A stretch of DNA of 43,740 nt from Anaerolineae bacterium (GCA_022013685.1 JAKLPV010000093.1:1-43740), one strand, 5' to 3'. Positions 26,358 to 35,110 are shown, numbered from the stretch's first letter. Translations and numbers: made by a program. The notes: generated by a model from the letters alone, not told the origin.

Positions 26358-29300
26358 TTACTCTGCTTTTTCAAATTCAGCGGTCAGGGTGACATATTCA
26401 GTTAACATCAGAAACAACTCCGCTTCTTTCGAACCGGTTTCTTTCCAGCCCACGAATCGGTAGCCAGGCGCGGGCACAGCAGTGATTTTTATGGGCACGC
26501 CCTGAAAGTAAATGCCTGACCAGTTGGCCGGGTCGTCCACACCAACGGTTCCTTTTTGAATATTGATCGTGTTGATGCGAATGTGTCCCTGGGCCGGATC
26601 TGCGCGGAGATTCAGATTGGCAAGGTCGGGTAAATTAAATTGCTCAAGAATATGCTGCCGTTGGTATGTTGGACGCGCAAGGGCAAACTGACGGATCACA
26701 TCAACATTCTCCAACCAGGCAGTATGCGATCCTCCCAATATTCCCCAGCGCTGAATATGCTCTTCGATCTCCGGAGAATATAATGCTTCAAATTCATCGA
26801 CTTTGCTGACGACAACCTGCTCGCGAAAGATTGTGTTGAGATGGTCTGCAAACTGGTTGATAAAACGATACCGAAATCCTTCGTTTTCCAACAACGAGCG
26901 CAGCAGGTAAGTTGATGGGTCATGATCAAGTTCAAGCACTACACGTGCCAAGTTATCGTGGTCCGGGTTATCGAATACAGAATCAACATCCAGCATCATC
27001 CAGCGCCACTTGCCATCATGGCCGTAGGGAATATCTGACTCAGGAGTAGGCGAGTCGATTGTTTTTCTCCAGAACAAAACGTTATTTTGGGGCCAATCTC
27101 CGTTATCGAAGAAAATTTGAGCAATATGATAAGAGATAAAATTATCAATATCTACCTTACCAGCAATCTCTTGATAAGCCTTCTCTGCAAAGAGGGTGCT
27201 AACCGTTGAATAACCATTTACAGCATAGTTTTCATCAATGAGGCTGAACAGGTGTGAATAATATGTCCCATTGCCAGGGTTGCCGAAGCGTATTTGGTCC
27301 CATCCGTTTTCAAGAACAAGCAACTCGTCTGGGGCAATTCCATAATGGGTCTGAAAATAATGTTCGTCATATCTTGCCCGGATATTATGGATTCCCCAAT
27401 ATTCTCCGTTTAAAAAGACGATAACCGGTTGGTATCCCTGAATGTCCAGGCGGGTGGATTCCAACAGGCTTTGGGCCAGGGCATCTCTAAACAGGGTGTG
27501 AGTTGCATCGTTGCCGCCATTTCTGAAGATGAGCGTTTCATAACTGTCTATCGTTCCTTCTTTCAACCGACCATTCAATTCAGGGAAAAAATCATATTGA
27601 ATCAAACCATGCTGGTCATATTCATTCTTGGCATACAACCTAAAAGATTTGGGATTAAAGTACCTGGTGGCTCCGCCATGGATTCGAATGCCGACATTCT
27701 GCGCAAGCAGCATCTCGCCACCCGAGCTAAATAGCTGAAAAAATACCGGCCTTTCCCACTTTAAGCCGCGCTGTGTGAAATTTGCGGGATACCACCACGA
27801 GAAATCGATACTGGTTTCTTGATACAGATTACCAGGTACATAGATACCAATTTCATCATCAAATAAGTTGCTGGCGTCCGTCACAATTGAAACAACCGGG
27901 AAAGTATAGCGTGCGTACATCTGCTCATCAACAAAATAGGTCTGCGTCAGCACATTGCTGCGGTTGCCTGCATTGTCAACAACAACTACACGGACCATAC
28001 AGGCGTTAAACATATTCTCAGGGGGGGTATACTGTGTGCCTTTTGATGTTTCAATATTAGATAGCGGGTTTGGTTCGCCAGTTTTATTGTCAATCAATAT
28101 GGGGGCAATATATTCTTGTGTGGAACCTATTGCCTCCAGTTGTGGGGTAAGTAATGGTTCAGAGCCATCCAAGGTGTAATAAACTGTTCCATCTGGCTCT
28201 TCAGTAAACAACGTAAGATAAAAGCCTTTTTCATAAAAACCACCCTGATGAGAAAAAACTGGTGATTTGACCAAACTGGGATAATAAGGCAAATTGATGG
28301 GATAACGAGATGAGATGTTTCCCCAGTATCGTCTCAGGTTTAGATAAGGGTCAACTCCGTTACCTGCTGGGGCAATTTCGAGTAAGTCAATGGAAGCGTA
28401 AACGCCCGCTTCGGCATTATCCTGCAAGGCGCCAGCTTGCAGGAGATCGCCAATGACTGACACGTCAGCAATCGAGGAATTGCGGATGTTCAACCGTTGG
28501 AGCTTTGTCAAACTCCCTAGAAACTGGAAATTTTCACCGATAACAACATTCCGCATAATCAAAGTCTGCAAACTCTGAAGGTTCGACAACGCATCCAGTT
28601 CAGTCTTAACCGGGTTAGAATGAATATTCAGGTAGGTGAGATTTGTCAAACCGGCAAGTGGCTCAATATCCTCTACCCTGTTTTCCCTGATGTTCAACTC
28701 TTGCAAGGTATGGATTTTTCGGAGGGGGTCAATATCTGAGATGTGGTTTTCGCGCAAGTTTAGGCTTTCAAGCGCTTGCAGGCCGCGAAGAGATTCTATG
28801 TCAGAGATACGATTCTCACGCAGATCCAGTTTTCTCAGGTTTGTAAGTGAAGCCAGGTAACCAATATCATCTATGTGATTTTCCCGCAGGTCAAGAACCT
28901 CAATCTGCGACAGTTCACTTAATAAACTGATATTCAACAACTTGTTTTGATTTTCGTCAACATTATGACGCAGGTTTAGGGAACGAATTGGCAGGTGCGT
29001 GATTTGGTCAAAGTTGATGGATTCCAAATCAGAAATCTGATTGTTCTGCAAATTGAGTTCAGACAGCATACTCAATCTTGCAAGCGGAGACAGGTCTGCA
29101 ATTGTATTATCGGCCAGGTTGAGTACAGCCAGCCTGCGCAGCGCCTCGATCCCTTCCAGATGTTTGATACCCCGGCCCGAAGCGTCAAGTTCGGTGATCA
29201 CCAACAAATCCAGCCGGGAAAGCGAAGCTGTTGGCTGGTCAATCTTTTCCCTGATGGCCTTCTCAAGGTTGGGGTCGGCAAAATGAACAGCCGGATTAAC

Positions 29301-29396
29301 CAGGTTTGCCAGAACCAGTAGCCCGCCCAGGAGCAATAAGCTTGCCAGAAAAAAAACAATCTTTCCCGGAGATTTCCAGGTGACCATCTGTTCCAT
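26358..29396 (-). CDS. large LRR-CotH kinase-family surface protein
   Basis: A 1012-residue exported protein. It has an N-terminal membrane anchor (IVFFLASLLLLGGLLVLA), then leucine-rich repeats of the SDS22/internalin type from about 35 to 320 with a 22-residue period (LNLRENHISDI, LDLRENRISDI). A beta-hexosaminidase C-terminal-like module follows near 395-420 (GTVYYTLDGSEP), then a CotH kinase domain from about 500 to 900 (IHGGATRYFNPKSFRLYAK, YQPVIVFLNGEYWGIHNIRA, WMMLDVDSVFD). The C-terminus resembles an InlB B-repeat-like fold (VPAPGYRFVGW). CotH proteins phosphorylate spore coat or surface proteins in Bacillus; the target here is unknown. It starts 3 bases after the VTC stop. Confidence 0.88.
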   Translation of the reverse strand: MEQMVTWKSPGKIVFFLASLLLLGGLLVLANLVNPAVHFADPNLEKAIREKIDQPTASLSRLDLLVITELDASGRGIKHLEGIEALRRLAVLNLADNTIADLSPLARLSMLSELNLQNNQISDLESINFDQITHLPIRSLNLRHNVDENQNKLLNISLLSELSQIEVLDLRENHIDDIGYLASLTNLRKLDLRENRISDIESLRGLQALESLNLRENHISDIDPLRKIHTLQELNIRENRVEDIEPLAGLTNLTYLNIHSNPVKTELDALSNLQSLQTLIMRNVVIGENFQFLGSLTKLQRLNIRNSSIADVSVIGDLLQAGALQDNAEAGVYASIDLLEIAPAGNGVDPYLNLRRYWGNISSRYPINLPYYPSLVKSPVFSHQGGFYEKGFYLTLFTEEPDGTVYYTLDGSEPLLTPQLEAIGSTQEYIAPILIDNKTGEPNPLSNIETSKGTQYTPPENMFNACMVRVVVVDNAGNRSNVLTQTYFVDEQMYARYTFPVVSIVTDASNLFDDEIGIYVPGNLYQETSIDFSWWYPANFTQRGLKWERPVFFQLFSSGGEMLLAQNVGIRIHGGATRYFNPKSFRLYAKNEYDQHGLIQYDFFPELNGRLKEGTIDSYETLIFRNGGNDATHTLFRDALAQSLLESTRLDIQGYQPVIVFLNGEYWGIHNIRARYDEHYFQTHYGIAPDELLVLENGWDQIRFGNPGNGTYYSHLFSLIDENYAVNGYSTVSTLFAEKAYQEIAGKVDIDNFISYHIAQIFFDNGDWPQNNVLFWRKTIDSPTPESDIPYGHDGKWRWMMLDVDSVFDNPDHDNLARVVLELDHDPSTYLLRSLLENEGFRYRFINQFADHLNTIFREQVVVSKVDEFEALYSPEIEEHIQRWGILGGSHTAWLENVDVIRQFALARPTYQRQHILEQFNLPDLANLNLRADPAQGHIRINTINIQKGTVGVDDPANWSGIYFQGVPIKITAVPAPGYRFVGWKETGSKEAELFLMLTEYVTLTAEFEKAE

Positions 29397-29399
29397 GCG

Positions 29400-30197
29400 C
29401 TACCTGACCAATATGACTTGTTCGGGATGGTAAAGGTCATGCCGGGCAATCTGGAGCCCCTGGGTGTATTTGCTGTTGGCAATCACTTTCAACCCCTGTT
29501 CGCGGACCAGCCTGCCCAGCCAAAGAGGCAAGCTGTCCTTGAATTTGATCTCCAAAACAACGCTCCTCGGCATCAGCATCTGAAAAAACACATGGGCCGG
29601 GAAAAGCGTCCGGGCGTGTGCGCTGCGTACGCGATGATCAAAGGTAATTCGTAAATCGCTTTTGAATTTTGTCTGGTAGCCTTCGCGGTCATATTCAACC
29701 AGTATCACCGGGATCAGACCCTGCGTCAGGCTTTGACGTTCAAATTCTGTTGTGATCGGGTCCTGCAAATCTTTCCAGTGCCGATGTTCCATGAAATGCT
29801 GATATTCTTCGGTCGGAACAAAAACGCTCTTTTTGACCATCAGGTTGCCCTGACGTAGTTTCAACTCCACACGAATTGGGTTCGTTGCGGCAGATTCTAT
29901 ATCGTAAGTGCGTAATCTAAACTTGACCCGGTCACAATCCCCACTCATTTTTTGTTCATAGGCCCGGTAATCACTGGTGTCAAAATACAGGCTGCGCACC
30001 AGGTAACGGTTTGCCAGTGCGCGTTGGGTATATGCATCCGGGACCATGTACGGCCGGATTGCATTCCGAACCTTCAAATATTGAAAATATGTCAGCCGGT
30101 ATTTCAATTCAAAACGGCTGTCTTCGTCAACCGTTGAAACCGAAGACAACCAGTCATGTTGAAAGTTTTGGGCCGCATTCTGAATGGATGCAAACAT
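29400..30197 (-). CDS. VTC-domain polyphosphate polymerase-like protein
   Basis: A 265-residue protein with the VTC domain of the triphosphate tunnel metalloenzyme superfamily, which in yeast Vtc4 makes polyphosphate from ATP. The tunnel residues appear conserved: FELKYRL (Glu/Lys) near residue 28, RSLYFDTSDY near 70, VKFRLRTY near 90, RVELKLRQG near 107, ILVEYDREGY near 170, and the C-terminal VVLEIKFKDSLP near 222. No membrane helix is present, so it works in the cytoplasm, probably attached to the membrane protein encoded just before it. Spacing to neighbours is 11 bases (DUF4956) and 3 bases (LRR-CotH). Confidence 0.9.
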   Translation of the reverse strand: MFASIQNAAQNFQHDWLSSVSTVDEDSRFELKYRLTYFQYLKVRNAIRPYMVPDAYTQRALANRYLVRSLYFDTSDYRAYEQKMSGDCDRVKFRLRTYDIESAATNPIRVELKLRQGNLMVKKSVFVPTEEYQHFMEHRHWKDLQDPITTEFERQSLTQGLIPVILVEYDREGYQTKFKSDLRITFDHRVRSAHARTLFPAHVFFQMLMPRSVVLEIKFKDSLPLWLGRLVREQGLKVIANSKYTQGLQIARHDLYHPEQVILVR

Positions 30198-30208
30198 TCT
30201 ATTTCCCG

Positions 30209-30907
30209 TTACACCGGCAGTGCGATCTGCGGTGCAAGCAATGAAACCTTGCTGACACCTTCTATGGCCTTTATTTCTCCAAATAGTTCTCCGGTTTTTT
30301 CCTGAGTCAAATCAATCAACTGCACTTCAAAGATGATTTCCCAGAAGCCTTCCTCTGCCTCCTGAGAGCGGATGCGGCTTTCTTTGGCATAGCGCTTGAG
30401 CACTTTCCCGATCTGATTGTTGCTGAGCGCAAGCGACCCCGTTACGATCAGGACATAGTCCGTGCCCCTGGATTGACCATACTTCATGAAATACAATAAG
30501 AACATGGTGATACTGATAACAATTGTGGAGATGATAACCACGTTCCAGTTATAAGTCCCGCATCCCAACCCAACCGCGATCACCCAGAAGAGAAAGACCA
30601 TGTCGCGCGTATCTTTAATCGGGGTTCTGAAACGGATGATGGACAGCGAACCGATCAAGCCCAGCGATAGTACCAGATCGCCGCGGATGAATAACATCAC
30701 GACTGAGACGATCGGGGCCAGCAACACCAGGGTCGACATGAAGGCCAGCTCATAATTCAGGCCGCGATGGGTGTACTTGTAGATTTGCGAGATGATAAAG
30801 GCTACCGTAATCGCCAGGAACAACGAAAACAGGACGCTCGCCAGGTCTAAATTTTCAAAGCCGATTAACTCGGCCAATCGTTTGATTAAGGATAGGATTC
30901 CGTCCAA
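30209..30907 (-). CDS. DUF4956 family membrane protein
   Basis: A protein of 232 residues from TTG at 30907, chosen because GGAGG lies 5 bases upstream; another TTG at 30919 would add four residues. The N-terminal half has four membrane helices (LFSLFLAITVAFIISQIY, FMSTLVLLAPIVSVVMLF, MVFLFWVIAVGLGCG, VVIISTIVISITMFLLYF) and the conserved GLIGSLSIIRFRTPIKD loop. The C-terminal 90 residues form a soluble ferredoxin-like domain ending EGVSKVSLLAPQ. DUF4956 proteins are often encoded with VTC-domain proteins, as here. Possible roles are membrane attachment or passage of polyphosphate; none is demonstrated to my knowledge. Confidence 0.88.
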   Translation of the reverse strand: MDGILSLIKRLAELIGFENLDLASVLFSLFLAITVAFIISQIYKYTHRGLNYELAFMSTLVLLAPIVSVVMLFIRGDLVLSLGLIGSLSIIRFRTPIKDTRDMVFLFWVIAVGLGCGTYNWNVVIISTIVISITMFLLYFMKYGQSRGTDYVLIVTGSLALSNNQIGKVLKRYAKESRIRSQEAEEGFWEIIFEVQLIDLTQEKTGELFGEIKAIEGVSKVSLLAPQIALPV

Positions 30908-30981
30908 CGCTGCCTCCAAGGGTTATAAATTCATGCTCAATTAACGGGGTACTAAGTCAATGCGCAATCAAATCAGGGAAA

Positions 30982-31842
30982 TTATGCTTCCTTGCGAGCA
31001 ACCACATAAGCTTTCCAGCCCAGTTTTTCGGGGGTTTCGATGCGCGGATAACCGCTTTCCATGGCGTACAGGCTGTAGCCAGCGGCGGTCAGGGTTTCCC
31101 AAGCCACTTTTTCCGATTCCGGGCCGTGCAGTTCGAGCAGCAACAGCGGATGGTGCTCGGTCAAGATGCGCCGCATGCCCGGCAAGGCCAGGATTTCGCC
31201 GCCTTCGATGTCCATTTTAACAACCTGCGGAACAGGGTTGCCGTGTTCATAGACAAACTCATCCAGCGAAAGCGTCTTGACCGTGATCTCGGCCTGGTAG
31301 CGTTCCTCGCGCCGCCCGGCAGACCCGGCGACTTTGCCCATGCCCACCGATTCGTGGACGTAGAAGGTCAGTTCGCCGCTTTTGTCGGCAACAGCCTGCG
31401 AAACGAGCGTGATCCGATCTTCGAGATGGTTTAGAGCAATATTGCAACGGATGCGTTCCACATTAGCGGGCAGGGCCTCGAAGGCAAAAACCTGTCCATT
31501 CGGGCGGGCAGCATGGGCCAGGAGCAGCGAAATGTAGCCGATGTTCGCGCCTACATCGTAGACTGTCATGCCAGGGCGGACAAATTCGCGGACTGCTTCG
31601 GCCAGTTCAGGCTCGTAGGTCCCCAGCCAGCGGCTTTTCTCGGCCTTGAGATTGAGTAAAATCCGGTAACCCTTCAGGTCACCTGCGGCGATCTCAACCT
31701 CGCTCAGGCCATCGCTGACCGACACGTTGATCGAGTTGCGAATCAGGCGCGCCAAAGGCGGAAAGCGATAAAGCCCCTGCTTAAGCGGCAGGGGCAAGAT
31801 ACGGGCAAAGCCAGATGCAAAAGAAAAAAAAAGTTTTTTCAC
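30982..31842 (-). CDS. FkbM family SAM-dependent methyltransferase
   Basis: A 286-residue methyltransferase of the FkbM family. The SAM-binding motif I is VYDVGANIGYISLLLA near residue 97, motif II region VFAFEALPANVERI near 120, and the family-typical KMDIEGGEILALPGM near 208. Such enzymes methylate sugars or polyketides; the acceptor is unknown. The start is GTG at 31842 inside a GTGA overlap with the previous gene. Codons 4-7 contain a run of nine T, which could slip. It lies 74 bases before the DUF4956 start and could belong to the same transcript. Confidence 0.87.
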   Translation of the reverse strand: MKKLFFSFASGFARILPLPLKQGLYRFPPLARLIRNSINVSVSDGLSEVEIAAGDLKGYRILLNLKAEKSRWLGTYEPELAEAVREFVRPGMTVYDVGANIGYISLLLAHAARPNGQVFAFEALPANVERIRCNIALNHLEDRITLVSQAVADKSGELTFYVHESVGMGKVAGSAGRREERYQAEITVKTLSLDEFVYEHGNPVPQVVKMDIEGGEILALPGMRRILTEHHPLLLLELHGPESEKVAWETLTAAGYSLYAMESGYPRIETPEKLGWKAYVVARKEA

Positions 31843-32531
31843 GAAACGACAGGAGCTTCGACCACAACAGGTGCAGGAACCGGGGTGACGCGAATATCTG
31901 CGCCCAGATTGGAAACGGCCGTTTCAAGCACTTTTTCGCCGACCAGATTCATCAGCGAAAGGCCAAGCAGGAGCGATTTGACCCGGTTGTGCATCGGCGC
32001 AGCAGCCAGCAAGGCCACTTTGCGTCCAAACTTCTCCTGTTCCTCTGCGGGCAGGTTTTGCAGTAAGCCAAAACAATAAGACGGCAAAGCCTGGGCCGCT
32101 TTGTCAAAATCGACGTCTTTCATGATCACGCTGACTGATTCAGCGCGCTGCTGGGCGCGTTTTCGGTCTACCGCGCGGTCGACCGTACCAAGAATGGCGT
32201 CAAGAAAACCATTCAAACCAATCGGGATGCTCTGTTCGCCAACCTGCACCGTCCACAACGAAGTGCGCAAGATTGCCATTGCGCCAAACCCGGCCACCAA
32301 CACCTGCGCCCAGGCCGCCTGCTGACCTTGCAAGCCAAAGTCCCATTCAAAGGCACGAATACAGATCAGGGTCAGGGATGAAGCAGCAGCATTGACAAAC
32401 AAATAAAAAATACTCGGCATGGTTCCCAGGGCATCATCCGGTTCATCACGATAGCGCGAAATGATGTCAGTAATGCCAATCAAAGCGCCAATACCGATCA
32501 CTGTCAGCCATTCATACCAGAGAATACTCAC
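31839..32531 (-). CDS. unknown membrane protein
   Basis: A 230-residue protein with about three N-terminal hydrophobic helices (LTVIGIGALIGITDII, SIFYLFVNAAASSLTLICI, AQVLVAGFGAMAIL) and a soluble C-terminal half that is rich in Ala, Leu and charged residues, ending in a Pro/Val-rich tail (VTPVPAPVVVEAPVVS). I do not recognise a family. The GTG start at 32531 has GGGGAGG upstream and sits in a GTGA overlap with the winged-helix-like gene; the 3' end overlaps the FkbM gene in the same manner. The coupling suggests the three products work together. Confidence 0.65.
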   Translation of the reverse strand: MSILWYEWLTVIGIGALIGITDIISRYRDEPDDALGTMPSIFYLFVNAAASSLTLICIRAFEWDFGLQGQQAAWAQVLVAGFGAMAILRTSLWTVQVGEQSIPIGLNGFLDAILGTVDRAVDRKRAQQRAESVSVIMKDVDFDKAAQALPSYCFGLLQNLPAEEQEKFGRKVALLAAAPMHNRVKSLLLGLSLMNLVGEKVLETAVSNLGADIRVTPVPAPVVVEAPVVS

Positions 32532-32860
32532 AATTCCTCCCCATCGTCATCGTAGTCGATCATGGTCTGCGCCCAGCGTTGGCCCTCGTCGGTCAATTCG
32601 ATGACACTTCCGGCCTCGTCATCATCTACTTTAACCAAACCGGCTTCGCTTAGTTCATTCAAACCTTGCGTAAAATCAGTGAAAGAAGAGCGGACATGCG
32701 TCATAATGGTTTCAATGCGTGCATCATCGTTATGCGACAAATAACGCACAATCCGGATCGAAGTCTGACTCTTACTGCTTCTCTCTTCCTTCATAGCGCG
32801 ATTCATACTCGACAAAAACGCGCCAAAATCATCCTGGGGTTGTTGCTGTGTTTTATCCAT
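32528..32860 (-). CDS. small winged-helix-like protein
   Basis: A 110-residue acidic protein. Residues 35-95 read as a likely winged helix: SIRIVRYLSHND, then LNELSEAGLVKVDDDEAGSVIELTDEGQRWA, the classic recognition-helix-plus-wing ending. The N-terminus is polar and Gln-rich and the C-terminus very acidic (DYDDDGEEL), so it may regulate by protein contact as well as DNA. ATG 32860 has GAGGTG five bases upstream; a GTG two codons earlier is possible. It is the first gene of a chain with the unknown membrane protein and FkbM. Confidence 0.65.
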   Translation of the reverse strand: MDKTQQQPQDDFGAFLSSMNRAMKEERSSKSQTSIRIVRYLSHNDDARIETIMTHVRSSFTDFTQGLNELSEAGLVKVDDDEAGSVIELTDEGQRWAQTMIDYDDDGEEL

Positions 32861-32911
32861 AATCACCTCTCAAATACATTCTATCTCGGGCAAAAATGCA
32901 AGTCAAGCGTA

Positions 32912-34225
32912 TCACGAATGCTTTAACCGCACAATAAGACGCAAGCCCCGCACATCGACCACTTCAACGGTCTGGCCTTTTTGGATGCGCTGCGCGCCCT
33001 CGGCCAGTTCCGCGCTCCATTGTTCACTGTGTACCTGAACCTGTCCGCGCGGATCGATCTCAGTCAGGGCTGTGCCGATGGCTCCGGTGAGAGATTCCCG
33101 CCCGGTCCGTAGCGGTTCGCGCTGCGCGCGAATGGCAAAACCGACGATCACGGCAAACAACAAACCTGTCGCAATCCCCAAGCCTACAACCAGGGGAATA
33201 GAAACCTGCTGGAACTGCGGCACACCCGGCGAGTTAAAAAGCACCAACCCGCCAATAATGAACGAACCCACCCCGGCGGCAGTCAGCGCGCCAAAAGTCG
33301 GTGTCTTCACCTCCAGAATAAACAGGACAAAAGCCAGCACCAGGAAGATGACCCCGAACCAGTTGACGGGCAGCACGCCCAATCCGTAGGCCGCCAGCGC
33401 CAGGCAGACCGCGCCGATAAATCCGGCTATCCAGCCGCCAGGGCTGGAAATCTCGATCAAGATGGCCTGCACCACGATCGTAACCAGCAGGAAAGTAATA
33501 TTGGGGTTGACCAGGATGTCGAGCAACTGCTCGATGAACGACATGTCAAAATTCTCGGGGCTGGCGTTGGCAGTATTAAGTGTTCGCGGGCCATCGGGCA
33601 TTTGGACCACGAAACCGTCCAGTTGGCTGAGAAGTTCATCCAGGTCATTGGCAATAAAATCAACCAGGCCGACTTCGATTGCTTCGCTGGCCGATACCGC
33701 TTTGGCAATTTCGATCATATCTTCAGCCAGGGCAACCGCTTCAGGGCTGCGCGCTTCGGTCAGGGCGCGCACTTGGGCGCGCAGGGCTTCTTTCTGCTTG
33801 CGCTCAAGGGTTTCGCCCAGATCCTGTCCTTCACCGCTGATCGGGCTGGCCGCGCCGATGATGGTCTCCGGGGCCATGGCCGATGCATGTCCTGCGATGG
33901 TAATGACCGCCCCGGCGCTGCCCGCCGTCCCGCCGCGCGGGCTGACGTAGACCACAACCGGCACATCACTGGCACGGATGGCCTGAACGATGACTTCCAT
34001 TTCGCTGATCAGACCGCCAGGGGTATTGAGTTTAATCACCAGTAATTCAGCGTCACGCTGTTCAGCAGTCTTGATACCGCGCAGGATATATTCCTTCATC
34101 GCCGGGGCCACCACACCCTTGGCATCCATCACCAGCACCAGCGGCGCATCAGACTGAGCCAGGGCCGATTGGAAGAATAACGATAACCCGGCCAAGGCAA
34201 TCACAAATAATCTTAAAAGTTTCAT
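32912..34225 (-). CDS. NfeD family membrane-bound serine protease (ClpP class)
   Basis: A 437-residue protein from ATG 34225, preceded by GGAGAG. A signal peptide (LLRLFVIALAGLSLFFQSALAQ) leads to a ClpP-like serine protease domain with the active Ser103 in GGTAGSAGA and the candidate catalytic Lys143/145, then GAASPISGEGQ. Four or five membrane helices follow (about 235-365), and the C-terminus (about 375-437) is an OB-fold NfeD domain (GAIGTALTEIDPRGQVQVHSEQW). Such proteins (NfeD1b, PH1510 type) cleave stomatin partners and affect membrane quality; no stomatin gene is adjacent here. It is separated from the following winged-helix-like gene by 51 bases. Confidence 0.9.
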   Translation of the reverse strand: MKLLRLFVIALAGLSLFFQSALAQSDAPLVLVMDAKGVVAPAMKEYILRGIKTAEQRDAELLVIKLNTPGGLISEMEVIVQAIRASDVPVVVYVSPRGGTAGSAGAVITIAGHASAMAPETIIGAASPISGEGQDLGETLERKQKEALRAQVRALTEARSPEAVALAEDMIEIAKAVSASEAIEVGLVDFIANDLDELLSQLDGFVVQMPDGPRTLNTANASPENFDMSFIEQLLDILVNPNITFLLVTIVVQAILIEISSPGGWIAGFIGAVCLALAAYGLGVLPVNWFGVIFLVLAFVLFILEVKTPTFGALTAAGVGSFIIGGLVLFNSPGVPQFQQVSIPLVVGLGIATGLLFAVIVGFAIRAQREPLRTGRESLTGAIGTALTEIDPRGQVQVHSEQWSAELAEGAQRIQKGQTVEVVDVRGLRLIVRLKHS

Positions 34226-34244
34226 TTTTCTCTCCGTCAAGAGT

Positions 34245-34250
34245 ATTATA
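34245..34250 (-). promoter_or_regulatory. -10 box of the nfeD-type gene
   Basis: Perfect TATAAT on the minus strand 19 bases upstream of the ATG at 34225. The -35 is poor. The predicted leader is about 13 bases and contains the GGAGAG ribosome site. Confidence 0.5.
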
Positions 34251-34300
34251 TCCTTGAAGGATTAACAAAGCATAAATCTGCAATCCGGAGTCTAAAACAT

Positions 34301-34326
34301 GGAGTACAAAATCTCCAGATTTTGGA
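34301..34326. repeat. hairpin repeat copy B
   Basis: Inverted repeat CAAAATC / GATTTTG with loop TCCA, preceded by GGAGTA. It matches the minus strand of 19187-19212 in 23 of 26 positions. It sits upstream of the methyltransferase gene, in the divergent intergenic region. Confidence 0.55.
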
Positions 34327-34347
34327 CATACCGCCGAAAGGAAAACC

Positions 34348-35043
34348 ATGACCACCCCAAAAATCACCCTACCTGCCCTGATCGCCTTCCTGGTGATCAA
34401 CGCTTTTTACGCCTTCCTGCCCCTGCTGATCGTTGGCCGCATGAACTGGATTCCAGGCTGGGTCTACGCCGGCCTGACGCTGTTCTCGATCCTCGCAAGT
34501 CGCATGCTGGCGGCCAGAAAAAATCCCGGCATTCTGGCAGAACGCGCCAATTCACTAACCGCCCCAGGCGTCAAAGAGTGGGATAAAAAGCTGGTTCCGT
34601 TGGTCGGCATGTTTGGCCCCCTGTTGGTTTTGCTCGTCTCAGGTCTAGATGTGCGCTTTGGCTGGAGCCCGGCCCTGCCCGGCTGGGTTGGGCCGGCGGC
34701 GCTGGCTGTCCTCTGTCTGGGGCTGGCCTTTGGAACCTGGGCCTTTCTCGAAAACAAGTTTTTCTCGGGTGTCGTCCGCATCCAGACCGAGCGCGGACAT
34801 TACGTCATCGACACTGGCCCGTACCGCTACTTGCGCCACCCCGGATACGCCGGAGCGCTGTGGATGTATCTCGCCATCCCGCCCTATTTCGGTTCGCTCT
34901 GGGGCCTGCTGCCCGCCCTGGGGCTGATCGCCGTTTTCATCCTGCGCACCGCGCTGGAGGATAAAACCTTGCAGGAGGAACTGCCGGGGTATAAAGAGTT
35001 TACCCAAAAGACGAAGTACAGGCTGTTTCCGGGAATTTGGTAA
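34348..35043 (+). CDS. isoprenylcysteine carboxyl methyltransferase-like membrane protein
   Basis: A 231-residue protein with five membrane helices and the C-terminal ICMT/PEMT signature: GHYVIDTGPYRYLRHPGYAGAL near residue 150 and LEDKTLQEELPGYKEFTQKTKYRLFPGIW at the end. The RHP...E pattern binds SAM in this superfamily. Bacterial members methylate lipids or unknown substrates; isoprenylated proteins are not expected. The ATG has AAAGGA upstream. It is a single-gene unit, divergent from the nfeD-type gene and convergent with the TauE gene, with a strong palindrome after its end. Confidence 0.85.
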   Translation: MTTPKITLPALIAFLVINAFYAFLPLLIVGRMNWIPGWVYAGLTLFSILASRMLAARKNPGILAERANSLTAPGVKEWDKKLVPLVGMFGPLLVLLVSGLDVRFGWSPALPGWVGPAALAVLCLGLAFGTWAFLENKFFSGVVRIQTERGHYVIDTGPYRYLRHPGYAGALWMYLAIPPYFGSLWGLLPALGLIAVFILRTALEDKTLQEELPGYKEFTQKTKYRLFPGIW

Positions 35044-35066
35044 CCCCCTCCGGCGCTACGCGCCAC

Positions 35067-35110
35067 GTCCCCCCAAATACGGACTGAAATTCGTCCGTAT
35101 TTGGGGGGAC
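35067..35110. terminator. perfect 18-base palindrome between convergent genes
   Basis: Left arm GTCCCCCCAAATACGGAC at 35067-35084 and its exact reverse complement at 35093-35110, with an 8-base loop. Outside it, CCCCCTCCGGC near 35044-35054 can pair with GCCGGTGGGGG near 35130-35142. No T-run follows. It can act as a bidirectional terminator; its length and nested layout also resemble a mobile palindromic element. Confidence 0.65.
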
